Shown here one piece after another: positions 46,586 through 54,799 of a stretch of 64,000 nucleotides of DNA. The notes under the pieces are model-generated. The model was not told where the DNA came from. It made no database searches and was given only the letters and a program-made list of their open reading frames with translations. Position 1 is the first letter of the stretch; each line of letters opens with the position of its first letter. A program made the position numbers and the translations under genes. Location of the stretch: the NCBI GenBank assembly GCA_040219575.1, contig JAVJSD010000080.1:62001-126000 (forward strand), written 5' to 3'. This DNA is from JAVJSD01 sp040219575 (GTDB taxonomy: Bacteria; Planctomycetota; Planctomycetia; Pirellulales; Pirellulaceae).

Positions 46586-48427
46586 TCAGTCTCGCGGCGG
46601 GATTCGTCGCAGCCAGATGCGGTTCAGCCGCATCAATTCGCCGCCGTTGGTCTTGACGGCTTCGGCGACCAAATCGTGCTCGCCCTTGGCGATCGTGACG
46701 GCGCCCAATCGATGCCGGTGGAATACGTCGCCGGTCGAAGTGCGCTGGACGACATGCTCCAGCCGCTCGTCGCCGATTCGCAGCGCCAGCGTGCCACCCG
46801 CGTGCTGCGGTGAGCAGCCGTACGAAACCATCACGTCGTACCGGCCCGGCGTTTTCACATCGAGCCGCCAGGCGGCCGTCTCTCCCGGTTTGCTCCAGGA
46901 GTCGATGGTGTCCCAGTCGTAGCCGCGAAACGTGTAGTTGATCGTGTCGCCTTTCCACGTCGCCCAGCTCGGCTGAAGCTCCACGACCGGCTCTTCCGGG
47001 CGTCCGACCGGAATCGCCGAAGGTTTGTAAACCTGTCCGTCGGTCACGTCCTCGAACCATCGCAAGAACTCGCTCCGCAGTCGCTTGACGATCTCCGGAT
47101 GTTCCGCGGCGATGTTGTTCTTCTCGCCAGGGTCGTTGTGCAAGTCGAACAGCTGACCGGTCGGCTCCGCCTGATCGCCGGTCTGCAGGCCGACCAGCTT
47201 GTAGCGCCGGTCGCTCAGCGACCAGCGGTTGTGCGGGTTCGGCGTGTAGCGGTCCCAGGTGTGATACACGTACTCGTGCGGACTCTCTCCCTTGCCGTCG
47301 CGCATCAGCGCGAGGATGCTCCGGCCGTCGAGCGGACGGTCTTTGGGGAGCGGAATCTCGAGCAGCTGGCAGAACGTGGGCAGCAGATCCATTTGCGTGG
47401 CCATTGCATCGACTTTCGCGCCGCTGGCGAAATGCCCCGGCCAACGCACGAAAAACGGCACCCGCACGCCCCCCTCCCAGGGACTCGCCTTGCCGCCGCG
47501 CAGCCCGGCTTTGAACGCGCGGCTGACGCCGCCGTTGTCGCTGGAGAAGATGACGATCGTCTGCTCGCTGAGCGAAAGTTCGTCGATCGCCGCCAGCAGC
47601 CGGGCCAGGTTCTGGTCGATGATCTCGACCATGGCGTAAATCCTCGCCTCGCGCAGCGGCAATCCGCGCGCCAGGTACTTTTCGATCAACGCGTCGCCGC
47701 GCGGCTGCCCATCGTGCGAGGCGCTCGCTACGAACGGCGAGTGCGGCGCGTTGTAGGCCAGGTAGCAAAAGAACGGCCGGTCGCGGTTTTCACGCACGAA
47801 ATCGATCGCGGCGTCGGTCAACAGGTCGGTGATGTAGCCCCGCGCCTCGACGGGGCGGCCGTTATACACGAGTTGGTCGGGATAGTCATAACGCTCGATG
47901 TGGCCGTGATAGTGCCCGAGAAACTCGTCGAAGCCGCGCTGCTGCGGTTGGTAGCCGGCGTACTTGCCGAGGTGCCACTTGCCGAACAGACCGGTGCGGT
48001 AGCCCCGGGTCTTGAGCAACTGGGCGATGGTCGTTTCCTGCTCGCCCATCGTGTCGCCGCCGAAGCGCGTGTTGTACAGACCGGTCCGCAAGTAGGTTCG
48101 CCCGGTCATCAAGCCGGCCCGGGTGGGGGCGCAAACCATGTTGGCGTAGAACCGCGTGAAGTTCACGCCGCTGGCCGCCAGGCGGTCCATCGTCGGCGTA
48201 TCGATCTGCTCATTGCCGCTTACTCCGGTGTCCCAATAGCCTTGATCGTCGGCAAGTATCAGTACGATATTTGGTACACGACGTGATTCGTCATTTTCAA
48301 CTGCAAATGCAGGGCGGGTTGACGCGACAGCAGTTAAGGCGATAAGTATGAGTGTAGCTATTCTGTGTAGCAAAAGGCCTAGTAAATCAGAGGGGTGTCG
48401 TCTGTGGCGTTTCGCGGTGAGGCGCAT
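46586..48427 (-). CDS. exported sulfatase
   Basis: 613 aa from ATG 48427 (GCGGAG upstream). The N-terminus has a hydrophobic export segment (about residues 18-45, ending RPAFAVEN). The metal-binding start NIVLILADDQGY and the formylglycine signature VCAPTRAGLMTGR (Cys converted by a maturase) are present, as are TGLFGKWHLG and SSDNGG in the phosphatase-like core. The C-terminal about 130 residues (WATWKGDTINYTFRGYDWDT) form an extra beta domain, likely carbohydrate-binding. It probably desulfates a polysaccharide in the periplasm. No maturase is in the window. Confidence 0.94.
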   Translation of the reverse strand: MRLTAKRHRRHPSDLLGLLLHRIATLILIALTAVASTRPAFAVENDESRRVPNIVLILADDQGYWDTGVSGNEQIDTPTMDRLAASGVNFTRFYANMVCAPTRAGLMTGRTYLRTGLYNTRFGGDTMGEQETTIAQLLKTRGYRTGLFGKWHLGKYAGYQPQQRGFDEFLGHYHGHIERYDYPDQLVYNGRPVEARGYITDLLTDAAIDFVRENRDRPFFCYLAYNAPHSPFVASASHDGQPRGDALIEKYLARGLPLREARIYAMVEIIDQNLARLLAAIDELSLSEQTIVIFSSDNGGVSRAFKAGLRGGKASPWEGGVRVPFFVRWPGHFASGAKVDAMATQMDLLPTFCQLLEIPLPKDRPLDGRSILALMRDGKGESPHEYVYHTWDRYTPNPHNRWSLSDRRYKLVGLQTGDQAEPTGQLFDLHNDPGEKNNIAAEHPEIVKRLRSEFLRWFEDVTDGQVYKPSAIPVGRPEEPVVELQPSWATWKGDTINYTFRGYDWDTIDSWSKPGETAAWRLDVKTPGRYDVMVSYGCSPQHAGGTLALRIGDERLEHVVQRTSTGDVFHRHRLGAVTIAKGEHDLVAEAVKTNGGELMRLNRIWLRRIPPRD

Positions 48428-48562
48428 GCCGGGGCTCCGCAGGTGATTAGCTGTTTGCGTTGGCCGGGAAGTTGAACGACGCGATTCCAGTATCGGTGGA
48501 CAGTGGTGGTCGGTCAACGCGCGACGGAGCTAGGGCGACGGTAGCGTAAGAGGAGGAAGTCC

Positions 48563-49837
48563 ATGGGACGAAAACGAAAGCAGCGTCGACAGTCGCACGG
48601 GTCCGCCTGGCATTGGAAGCAGACCGATTGCTGGTACTACACGATGCCAGGCACGAAAAAGCGCATCGGGCTATTCGACGAGCAGGGCCAGCGCATCCGT
48701 GGGAAGGACAACAGGGAGGCCGCCCAGCAGGCGCTTGCGCGTGAAAAGTTGACCTGGGAGACAGATGCTGGCGGACCGACAGGTGGCGGCGAATGGATCG
48801 TCGCGCGAGCTTGTTCGGAATACCTGCAGTATTGCGAACGCGGAGTGGCGACCGGCGGCGTCAGCAAAGGCCATCACTACAACGCGACCGCGTGGCTAAA
48901 CGATCTTTGCGAATACTGCGGCGCCTTGCCGGTTGCTCAACTCAAGAAGGGGCACGTGCAATCCTGGATCGAAAAGCACGAGACCTGGAAAAGTCCGGCG
49001 ACACGGCGGAGCGTGATCGCCATCGTGCTGGCTGCGTTCAACCGCGCCGAGGAGATGTTCAGCATCCCCAATCCGCTCAAGGGGCTCAAGAAGCCGAAGT
49101 CGGAGCCGCGATTGGCGTCGTTTACCCCGGACGACGAACAAGCCCTTTACGGAGCAACGGAGCCCTGCTTCGGCAACTTTTTGTTTGCAGCGATTCACAC
49201 CGGGCTGCGTCCCTTCTGCGAGCTCGCGAAGTTGACTGCCGACGACGTCGAGGAATCCGAGCGAGGGGTGATGTGGCGCGTCTATTCGTCGAAGACCAAG
49301 AAGACACGCAAGATTCCCGTGCGGCCGGAGGTCGCGGAATTGACCCGCAGGTTGATGAAATCGGCTCCCGCGGGCTCGGGAATACCGCTTTTTCGCAACA
49401 CCAAGGGAAACCCCTGGAAGAGTACGACCGGCGTCATGCGGTTCATCGCGATCCGGGAGAAGCTGGGCTGGGATCAAGACCCGGTCAGAGCGAAGTTTTC
49501 GTCGTACACGTGCAGGCACACGTTTGCTCATCGCATGTTGTCGGGCTATTGGACCAACGGCGCGGGTTGCTCCATCGAGACGCTGGCCGAGTTGATCGGC
49601 GACACGCCCAAGGTGGCGTTCGAGCACTATGGCCGCGAGTGGGGACAGCATTATCAGGAGCCACTTTGGAACGCGATCGGTGAAGGCAAGACGCCGACTG
49701 GACAGACCAAAGGCAAGCGAAGAACGAGCTCGACGAAGAAGCCTTCACCCAAGCGAGACCAACGATCCACGGCAAAACCGACTGCCAGTAGGGGAAAGTC
49801 GTCGTCAGGAACTCCTCGGAGTCGTAAACGAGCATGA
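48563..49837 (+). CDS. tyrosine recombinase / phage-type integrase (first of a tandem pair)
   Basis: 424 aa from ATG 48563 (GAGGAAGTCC upstream). After a distinctive N-terminus (GSAWHWKQTDCWYYT, PGTKKRIG) there is a SAM-like core-binding region and the catalytic domain. Catalytic residues: Arg in HTGLRPFCELAKL (about 216), Lys in YSSKTKKTRK, HxxR in YTCRHTFAHRML (about 318-322) and the nucleophile Tyr in FEHYGREW (about 357). The C-terminal 45 residues are a Lys/Ser/Thr-rich tail absent from the second copy. It ends in ATGA with the next gene. Marks the left side of the island. Confidence 0.95.
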   Translation: MGRKRKQRRQSHGSAWHWKQTDCWYYTMPGTKKRIGLFDEQGQRIRGKDNREAAQQALAREKLTWETDAGGPTGGGEWIVARACSEYLQYCERGVATGGVSKGHHYNATAWLNDLCEYCGALPVAQLKKGHVQSWIEKHETWKSPATRRSVIAIVLAAFNRAEEMFSIPNPLKGLKKPKSEPRLASFTPDDEQALYGATEPCFGNFLFAAIHTGLRPFCELAKLTADDVEESERGVMWRVYSSKTKKTRKIPVRPEVAELTRRLMKSAPAGSGIPLFRNTKGNPWKSTTGVMRFIAIREKLGWDQDPVRAKFSSYTCRHTFAHRMLSGYWTNGAGCSIETLAELIGDTPKVAFEHYGREWGQHYQEPLWNAIGEGKTPTGQTKGKRRTSSTKKPSPKRDQRSTAKPTASRGKSSSGTPRSRKRA

Positions 49838-50967
49838 CAACGAACAATTCACGCCGTCGGCGACGATCGCGTGGCAGCGCCTGGTATTGGCGACAAACCG
49901 ACTGCTGGTACTACACGCCACCCGGGACGAAACGCCGCGTGCGACTGTACGATGACGATGGTCGTCCAATTCGCGGCAAGGAAAACCGTTCTGCTGCGGA
50001 ACTCGCCCTGGCACGGGTGAAAGCATCGGGCGATTGGCGGCCACAGTCCGAATCCAACGAGAAAGAACAGTGGCTCGTAGCGGCCGTCTGCTCTCGGTAC
50101 ATCGAGCACTGTCGTCAGCGGGCGGCGGCAGGGACGCTGAATGGCGAGCACCGGGATGCGGTCATCCGGTATCTCAACGATCTGTGCACCTATTGCGGCG
50201 CCCTGTCCGTCGAGGAGTTGAGGCGAGGACACGTCGAGCATTGGGTCGAGAATCACGATACCTGGCGGTCGCCAGTCACGCGACGAAACGCGATAACGAC
50301 TGTGCTGAGCGCCTTCAATCACGCCGAGGAAATGTACGGCGTTCAAAACCCTCTGCGCGGACTGAAAAAGCCACCGCCGCAACCGCGGCTCCAGTCGTTC
50401 AGCACCGAAGACGAGCAACTGCTGTATTCTGCGACGGACGAACTCTTCGCGGACTTTCTGTTTGCGGCGATCAACACGGGACTTCGGCCGTTTTGCGAAC
50501 TCGCTCGACTCACGGCGAAGGACGTCGTCGAAACGGACCGCGGCATGATGTGGCGAGTCTTCTCGTCGAAGACAAAGAAAACTCGCAGAATTCCGGTGCG
50601 GAGCGAGGTCGCGGAACGAACTCGGCGATTGATCGAGGGGACTCCGCGAAATTTCACCGTGTTCAACAACTCACGAGGAGGGCCCTGGAAGAAGGTTACG
50701 GGAGTAGGACGATTCTTGAAGATCAAGCGGGAACTCGGCTGGGACCGCGATCCGGTTCGCAAGAGCTACTCGTGTTACACCTGCCGTCATACGTTCGCCC
50801 ACCGGATGTTGGCCGGCTACTGGAACGAGGGCGCGGCGTGTTCCATCGAGGTGCTGGCCGAGCTGTTGGGGGATACGCCGAAAGTCGCCTTCGACCATTA
50901 CGGTCGTGAGTGGGGAAGGCACTTTCAGGCCCCGCTTTGGGCGGCGATCGGTGTGTCCACTGACTAG
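49834..50967 (+). CDS. tyrosine recombinase (second of a tandem pair)
   Basis: 377 aa. The ATG overlaps the first recombinase's stop by 4 bp. Homologous along its length to the first copy, including the N-terminal GSAWYWRQTDCWYYTPPGTK. Catalytic residues: Arg in NTGLRPFCELARL (about 217), Lys in FSSKTKKTRR, HxxR in YTCRHTFAHRML (about 318-322) and Tyr in FDHYGREW (about 356). Both copies look catalytically intact, so they may act together on one recombination substrate. It lacks the basic tail. Confidence 0.95.
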   Translation: MTTNNSRRRRRSRGSAWYWRQTDCWYYTPPGTKRRVRLYDDDGRPIRGKENRSAAELALARVKASGDWRPQSESNEKEQWLVAAVCSRYIEHCRQRAAAGTLNGEHRDAVIRYLNDLCTYCGALSVEELRRGHVEHWVENHDTWRSPVTRRNAITTVLSAFNHAEEMYGVQNPLRGLKKPPPQPRLQSFSTEDEQLLYSATDELFADFLFAAINTGLRPFCELARLTAKDVVETDRGMMWRVFSSKTKKTRRIPVRSEVAERTRRLIEGTPRNFTVFNNSRGGPWKKVTGVGRFLKIKRELGWDRDPVRKSYSCYTCRHTFAHRMLAGYWNEGAACSIEVLAELLGDTPKVAFDHYGREWGRHFQAPLWAAIGVSTD

Positions 50968-51402
50968 AGATGTCGGATTGATTGAGGAGAAGGGGCAACC
51001 AGTCAGCGACTTGATCCCGCCAGCGCCGCCACACAGGGCGTGTGCACGCAGCGCGAAGCATCGTTGCTAAACCCGGCTCGAAAAAGCGTCAAGTAAGGTG
51101 ATGCCCCTCGCGTTAGGTGCCAGATGCGCCTCAAGCCGAGCTGGCACGACGTGATGTCCAGTCCAACAGCTTCTCATTTGTGCTCGACGGACCGAGTCCT
51201 CGCTGTCGATGGCCGCGATTTTGGTCATGAGGTGCGTTTCGTGCTAAATTTTTGGCGAAAACGCGGCATATTTCGATGGAGACAAGGCTTAGGTGTCGGC
51301 AGGCCGTGATTTCGACCGAAATCGCGAGATCGGCACCCGTTTTCATGCTCCCAAAGCTACGTCGAACAGCGCTGATTCCGATACGCTGTCCACGGTGATG
51401 CC
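50968..51402. other. intergenic region in the island
   Basis: No gene is recognised. It holds one copy of an AT-rich motif shared with 52580-52618 (51243-51280). As it directly follows the recombinases, it is a candidate location for an attachment site. Confidence 0.5.
51243..51280. repeat. island-specific AT-rich motif, copy 1
   Basis: GCTAAATTTTTGGCGAAAAC, then GCGGCATATTTCGATGGA. Aligns with 52580-52618 over CTAAATT, GGC, CGAAAACG and GGCATAT, then GATG. Confidence 0.6.
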
Positions 51403-51708
51403 TCAGCGATCATCGGGACGTCCCAGCGGGACGGTGATTCCCGGAAAGGCCTTCCGCCGCGGCCGGGGCCGCACAGGAGCTGGCTGCGGTTGAACTCGCA
51501 TCAACTCGTTCAAGCGTTCAACCTCGGCGGAATCGATCCGAATTCGCCCTTGACCGACCCGGCCTCCCTGAAAGTAGTCGATTGTCTCGGGCTGCCCGCG
51601 GATCATGAACGTGCCGGCATCCGAGCTGGCGAGCCACTCGTAGAAGGTTGCCCTTGAAATCCCCAGCCGCTGGGCTGCGTCGCGCGCCGACAGTAGATCA
51701 TTCGCCAT
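51403..51708 (-). CDS. excisionase-like HTH DNA-binding protein
   Basis: 101 aa from ATG 51708 (MANDLLSARDAAQRLGIS). An upstream start at 51768 is rejected because it would translate the tRNA-like segment. LLSARDAAQRLGISRATFYE is the winged-HTH helix pair of the MerR/excisionase type. It is followed by a wing (GQGRIRIDSAEVERLNELM) and a Pro/Arg-rich tail. Its place next to tyrosine recombinases suggests a directionality factor or regulator of the island. Confidence 0.75.
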   Translation of the reverse strand: MANDLLSARDAAQRLGISRATFYEWLASSDAGTFMIRGQPETIDYFQGGRVGQGRIRIDSAEVERLNELMRVQPQPAPVRPRPRRKAFPGITVPLGRPDDR

Positions 51709-51730
51709 CGCTGAACTGGCCCGTTTCCCC

Positions 51731-51768
51731 TGGGAGCTAGGCGAGGATTCGAACCACGGAGACGACAA
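51731..51768 (-). other. tRNA 3'-end-like fragment (possible attachment-site remnant)
   Basis: Read on the minus strand it contains CGTGGTTCGAATCCTCG, a T-arm and loop with four of five stem pairs, followed by CCTAGCTC and an encoded CCA at 51731-51733. No matching 5' acceptor (AGCTAGG) or D/anticodon arms exist on the upstream side, so this is not a complete tRNA gene. Such 3' fragments are left by elements that integrate into tRNA genes. Confidence 0.45.
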
Positions 51769-51971
51769 TGACTCGCGGGGCTCGATGTCTTTCCTCGTTG
51801 GCGCTGGCGCGCCGCTACAGCCCAGGGAAAACCGGACGATGCCTGCGGTCGCCCGATGCCCTGCGGTTCTCTATCCGCCCCATTCCCCCTGTTTCCCTGG
51901 TCGATTCGAGATTCGTCCGGAGTTCCCTGGGTTGTGGGTGGCGGGATTCAGGCCAGGACCGGGAGCCAGCG

Positions 51972-52553
51972 ATGATCAGGGAGAATCGAGCGTGCGAGAA
52001 AGGTTGCGATCCGCAACTTTTCGACGAACCGACCGAAGAATGGGGACTGGAGCAACTCAACTCGTACGCCCGGGCGACGTACCGGCAGATTCTGGAGGGG
52101 GAGGAGTCGCTCGCGTCAGCGTACTGGTCGCTCGGGCACGCGTTGGACCTCGCCAGGAAGGCATTTCGGCACGGGGTGTGGACGCAACATCTCAGGGACC
52201 TTGGCATCGACAAGACGCGAGCGTCGAAAGCCCGGGCGATCTATCGAACTTTTGGCGAAAAAGAGGACGTCGCAGGACTGACCGTCGCGGAAGCCTATGA
52301 AAGAAGAAGTCGCCAACGGCCGGCGACGTCTGGCGACGAAAGGGATTGCGACGCCCGCTCCGACAAAAACGTCCAGCAAATGCGCAAAGCGGTCAGATCA
52401 ATCGGTAAGCGGACCGAACGTGTCGTCGAGAGCGCCGCCACGGTGAGGCCGGAAGAGGCACTGATCCTGATCCCGGCTGTGCGGAAGGTGATTCGCCAGT
52501 TGCAGGAGCTCTTGCGGCGTCTTGAGCCGACACCGCCTGAAAATGAACTCTGA
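51972..52553 (+). CDS. hypothetical DNA-element-type protein (193 aa)
   Basis: The start MIRENRACEKGCD has GGGAG 6 bp upstream; the longer in-frame ORF from 51768 is not supported. An N-terminal helical region (LASAYWSLGHALDLARKAFR, then GVWTQHLRDLGIDKTRASKA) resembles the plan of DUF3102-like or ParB-associated helical proteins found on plasmids and islands. The C-terminal half is a charged helix (VRSIGKRTERVVES to RQLQELLRRLEP). Function unknown. Confidence 0.65.
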   Translation: MIRENRACEKGCDPQLFDEPTEEWGLEQLNSYARATYRQILEGEESLASAYWSLGHALDLARKAFRHGVWTQHLRDLGIDKTRASKARAIYRTFGEKEDVAGLTVAEAYERRSRQRPATSGDERDCDARSDKNVQQMRKAVRSIGKRTERVVESAATVRPEEALILIPAVRKVIRQLQELLRRLEPTPPENEL

Positions 52554-52579
52554 GCCGGCGGATCGGCCTGGATCGCTGC

Positions 52580-52618
52580 CTAAATTGGCCACGAAAACGT
52601 GGCATATATAGATGAGGG
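52580..52618. repeat. island-specific AT-rich motif, copy 2, with perfect palindrome
   Basis: CTAAATTGGCCACGAAAACG, then TGGCATATATAGATGAGG. Contains the perfect palindrome GCCACG-AAAA-CGTGGC (52588-52603). It sits between the convergent ends of two genes of unknown function. Confidence 0.65.
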
Positions 52619-52623
52619 ACGAC

Positions 52624-54261
52624 TTAGCTTTCGTTGAGGGGGCCTTCTGAGCCAGTGGCGGGATTTCCAGGCGCTCGCCTCGTCCAACCCAGCACCCGCT
52701 CGGCGTGGGCGGCAAACTCGTCCACGGACAAGCCGAGTCTCCGCACAACTCGTCCACACTCGCAGCGGATGTCGATCGTCACTGGCGAGCCCGACTCGCC
52801 GTCGCAGCGATACTCCCACCGCCGACAAGCGGCGTCGCACTCAATCCCGTGCAGACCACGAATGTGGTCGGCGACTTGCGAGAATGAATCCACTTCCGGC
52901 GTGCTCGGACTGTGGAAGTTCTCCATCAGCTCGACGACCCCGGCCAAACTGCGCCCGGCTCTGTCTTGCTGTTCGTCGGGACGTTGGAGTTCGTTTTCCT
53001 CGTCGGCTTGGCTGTCCGACGTCTCGACAGCGTCGCGCACCGGCCGCCTCTTCGAGCGGCGATCCGCCTCCCGTCTCTTCCTCGCTATGTCGGCGTAGTC
53101 CACCAGCAATCTGTGGAGTATCTGTACGTGGACTGAGGCGTCTGGCTCTTCCCAGATTGCGAGTACGGCAAGGCGAATCACTTGCGATCGCTCCGCCAGC
53201 AGGGCCAAAGGCAGATCGCCGTAGCACGGCTGGCTTTCGTACATGTTTTCGAAAAGCTGCCGCTCGTCATCGTTCAGCGAATCCGGAATGGCGTTCTTGA
53301 TGGTCCGCATCAGCGCATGGATGCACGGCCCAACATAACCGTAGGCCTGCCATCCGAGCTGGAGCAGGGCTTGACGTACCTCTTCATGACGTAATCTCCC
53401 GCCCCGCTGGTTCTTTTGCTGAGCGATCTGCTTGACGATCGAGTTGCCCGGACCGCTGAACCAGCGGTCGAAGTCGTCCTGCGAATCGTCGAGACGCCGA
53501 TGGATCGCTGCCACGAGCCGTTCGTAGACGATCTCAACGAGATCGGCGGACTGTTCACTTTGCGCGGGATCGATATCGAACAGCGCCAACTTAACAAGGT
53601 TGGGGATCCGATCGGCTTCAATCTCAACCGGGTTCAGCTTGGCGGCCTCGAACAGCCCATACGCGATCGCGATGTCGCTGGTTGCGTTAGCGTGGCCCGC
53701 GTTTTGGGCCGCTCGACGGCCAAGTTCGGTCAGCTGACCGACAGAAAGGCGATGCCCTTCGCCGCGCGTGCTCAGGCCGATATCGTCCGGCAGCACATCG
53801 CGCTCATCATCGGCGAGGCGACCGGAACGGCGAACGTAGAGGTCGCGGGAGTGAGCGAACTCGCGCGTCAGGTGTTCCCTCATCCCGCGGGATCCACGAT
53901 AAGACCGTCCACGCACATATTGATGGATGAGGTGCATCGCCCGGTAGGTGTGGTCGACTTCCGAGTCGATTCCCCTCACACGGTGCAATACGGCGAGTCC
54001 GCCGACGGCCCCGAGCTCGATCAACTCCTCGAAACTGCATCCGATGCAGAAGCGCCGCAGACCGTCGGAAGCGGCAAAACATTGGAGCGGGATGCGAAAC
54101 CCGTCCGGCAAGAACCGAGCAATCTCTGTGGGCGGACGCCACTCGCCCTCCTGCGTGGGGACCGTGAACTCCCGCTTGGCATCTCCGCCGATCGTCATCT
54201 CCAGCGGCGCTGACTCTGCAAGCGTAACGATTCCGAAATTCAAGGGGTCGGTGACTTCCAT
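52624..54261 (-). CDS. hypothetical protein (545 aa)
   Basis: Not recognised. The start MEVTDPLNFGIVTLAES follows TTGGAGCGACGAC. The N-terminus may be a beta-rich module. The middle is strongly helical (DRIPNLVKLALFDIDPAQSE, VRQALLQLGWQAYGYVGPCI). A basic, Arg/Lys-rich linker follows. The C-terminal domain carries paired cysteines (CDAACRRWEYRCDGESG, IRCECGRVVRRLG) that look like a small zinc-binding fold. It may be a nucleic-acid or host-interaction protein of the island. Transcribed opposite to its neighbours. Confidence 0.65.
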   Translation of the reverse strand: MEVTDPLNFGIVTLAESAPLEMTIGGDAKREFTVPTQEGEWRPPTEIARFLPDGFRIPLQCFAASDGLRRFCIGCSFEELIELGAVGGLAVLHRVRGIDSEVDHTYRAMHLIHQYVRGRSYRGSRGMREHLTREFAHSRDLYVRRSGRLADDERDVLPDDIGLSTRGEGHRLSVGQLTELGRRAAQNAGHANATSDIAIAYGLFEAAKLNPVEIEADRIPNLVKLALFDIDPAQSEQSADLVEIVYERLVAAIHRRLDDSQDDFDRWFSGPGNSIVKQIAQQKNQRGGRLRHEEVRQALLQLGWQAYGYVGPCIHALMRTIKNAIPDSLNDDERQLFENMYESQPCYGDLPLALLAERSQVIRLAVLAIWEEPDASVHVQILHRLLVDYADIARKRREADRRSKRRPVRDAVETSDSQADEENELQRPDEQQDRAGRSLAGVVELMENFHSPSTPEVDSFSQVADHIRGLHGIECDAACRRWEYRCDGESGSPVTIDIRCECGRVVRRLGLSVDEFAAHAERVLGWTRRAPGNPATGSEGPLNES

Positions 54262-54448
54262 GTCGTCGCTCCAATTCAGTTGCGTTGGGGGCGGTCAACG
54301 AGCGTGTACATCACTGCGGGAAGTATACGCCTGCGTAGTTGCCAGAGGCAAAGCGGTTTTTTTCAACCTCTGTCGACGTTTTTCGACGCGCCGTTCTCGT
54401 CGGCTACTCGACGTGCAAGAACGCCTTCTCAACAAGAAAGGAGATGAA
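54262..54448. other. divergent promoter region of two island genes
   Basis: Short gap with an AT-richer stretch (TTTTTTTCAACCTCTGTC near 54358) and the palindrome-like GTCGACGTTTTTCGACG at about 54373-54389. AAAGGAG for the plus-strand gene is at 54437-54443. Confidence 0.5.
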
Positions 54449-54703
54449 ATGCGGATGAATCCCGAATCGATTCACGGAGCAATAAGCTCAGCTGCCCGCG
54501 ATCAAGCGGCTTTCCTGACGGAAGAGCAGCGGAACATCGCGGAAGTCGTGGGGCACGCTCTGGCTGCGGCATGGCGCCGCAAAATGCAGACCCGCGCCGA
54601 GGAGTCGGGCAGCTCATCTCAACCGGACACTTCGGTATCGACGAACGACGAATCGTCAACTTTGTCCGGAATTCCCAGGGCTGGCGGAGAGCGGGACGTG
54701 TGA
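54449..54703 (+). CDS. small hypothetical protein (84 aa)
   Basis: The start at ATG 54449 has AAAGGAG 5 bp upstream; a second ATG two codons on is also possible. N-terminal helix (IHGAISSAARDQAAFLTEEQ) and LAAAWRRKMQ, then a Ser/Thr/Gly-rich polar tail. No family is recognised. It precedes the serine recombinase by about 100 bp on the same strand and may share its transcript. Confidence 0.55.
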   Translation: MRMNPESIHGAISSAARDQAAFLTEEQRNIAEVVGHALAAAWRRKMQTRAEESGSSSQPDTSVSTNDESSTLSGIPRAGGERDV

Positions 54704-54799
54704 ATCCCGCCCGATCGGTGCCAAGCCCTTGGCGGAGATTATTCGCTGCGCAGGGGCAATGGCGCAGCCCCTTCATGCCCTCTGGGTAGGAGTTCCTCT

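Noticed and set aside
48241..48427. AT-richer 5' end of the sulfatase gene as an insertion boundary
   Set aside because: Composition shifts near the signal peptide are common and the frame continues without a break; not enough to claim transfer.
51731..51806. complete tRNA gene on the minus strand
   Set aside because: T-arm and CCA end are present, but no 5' acceptor strand or anticodon arm pairs with them, so only a fragment is reported.
52624..54261. plus-strand ORF at 53416-54213 as the real gene
   Set aside because: It lacks a ribosome binding site and coherent domain, while the minus-strand frame has a good start and a plausible zinc-binding end.
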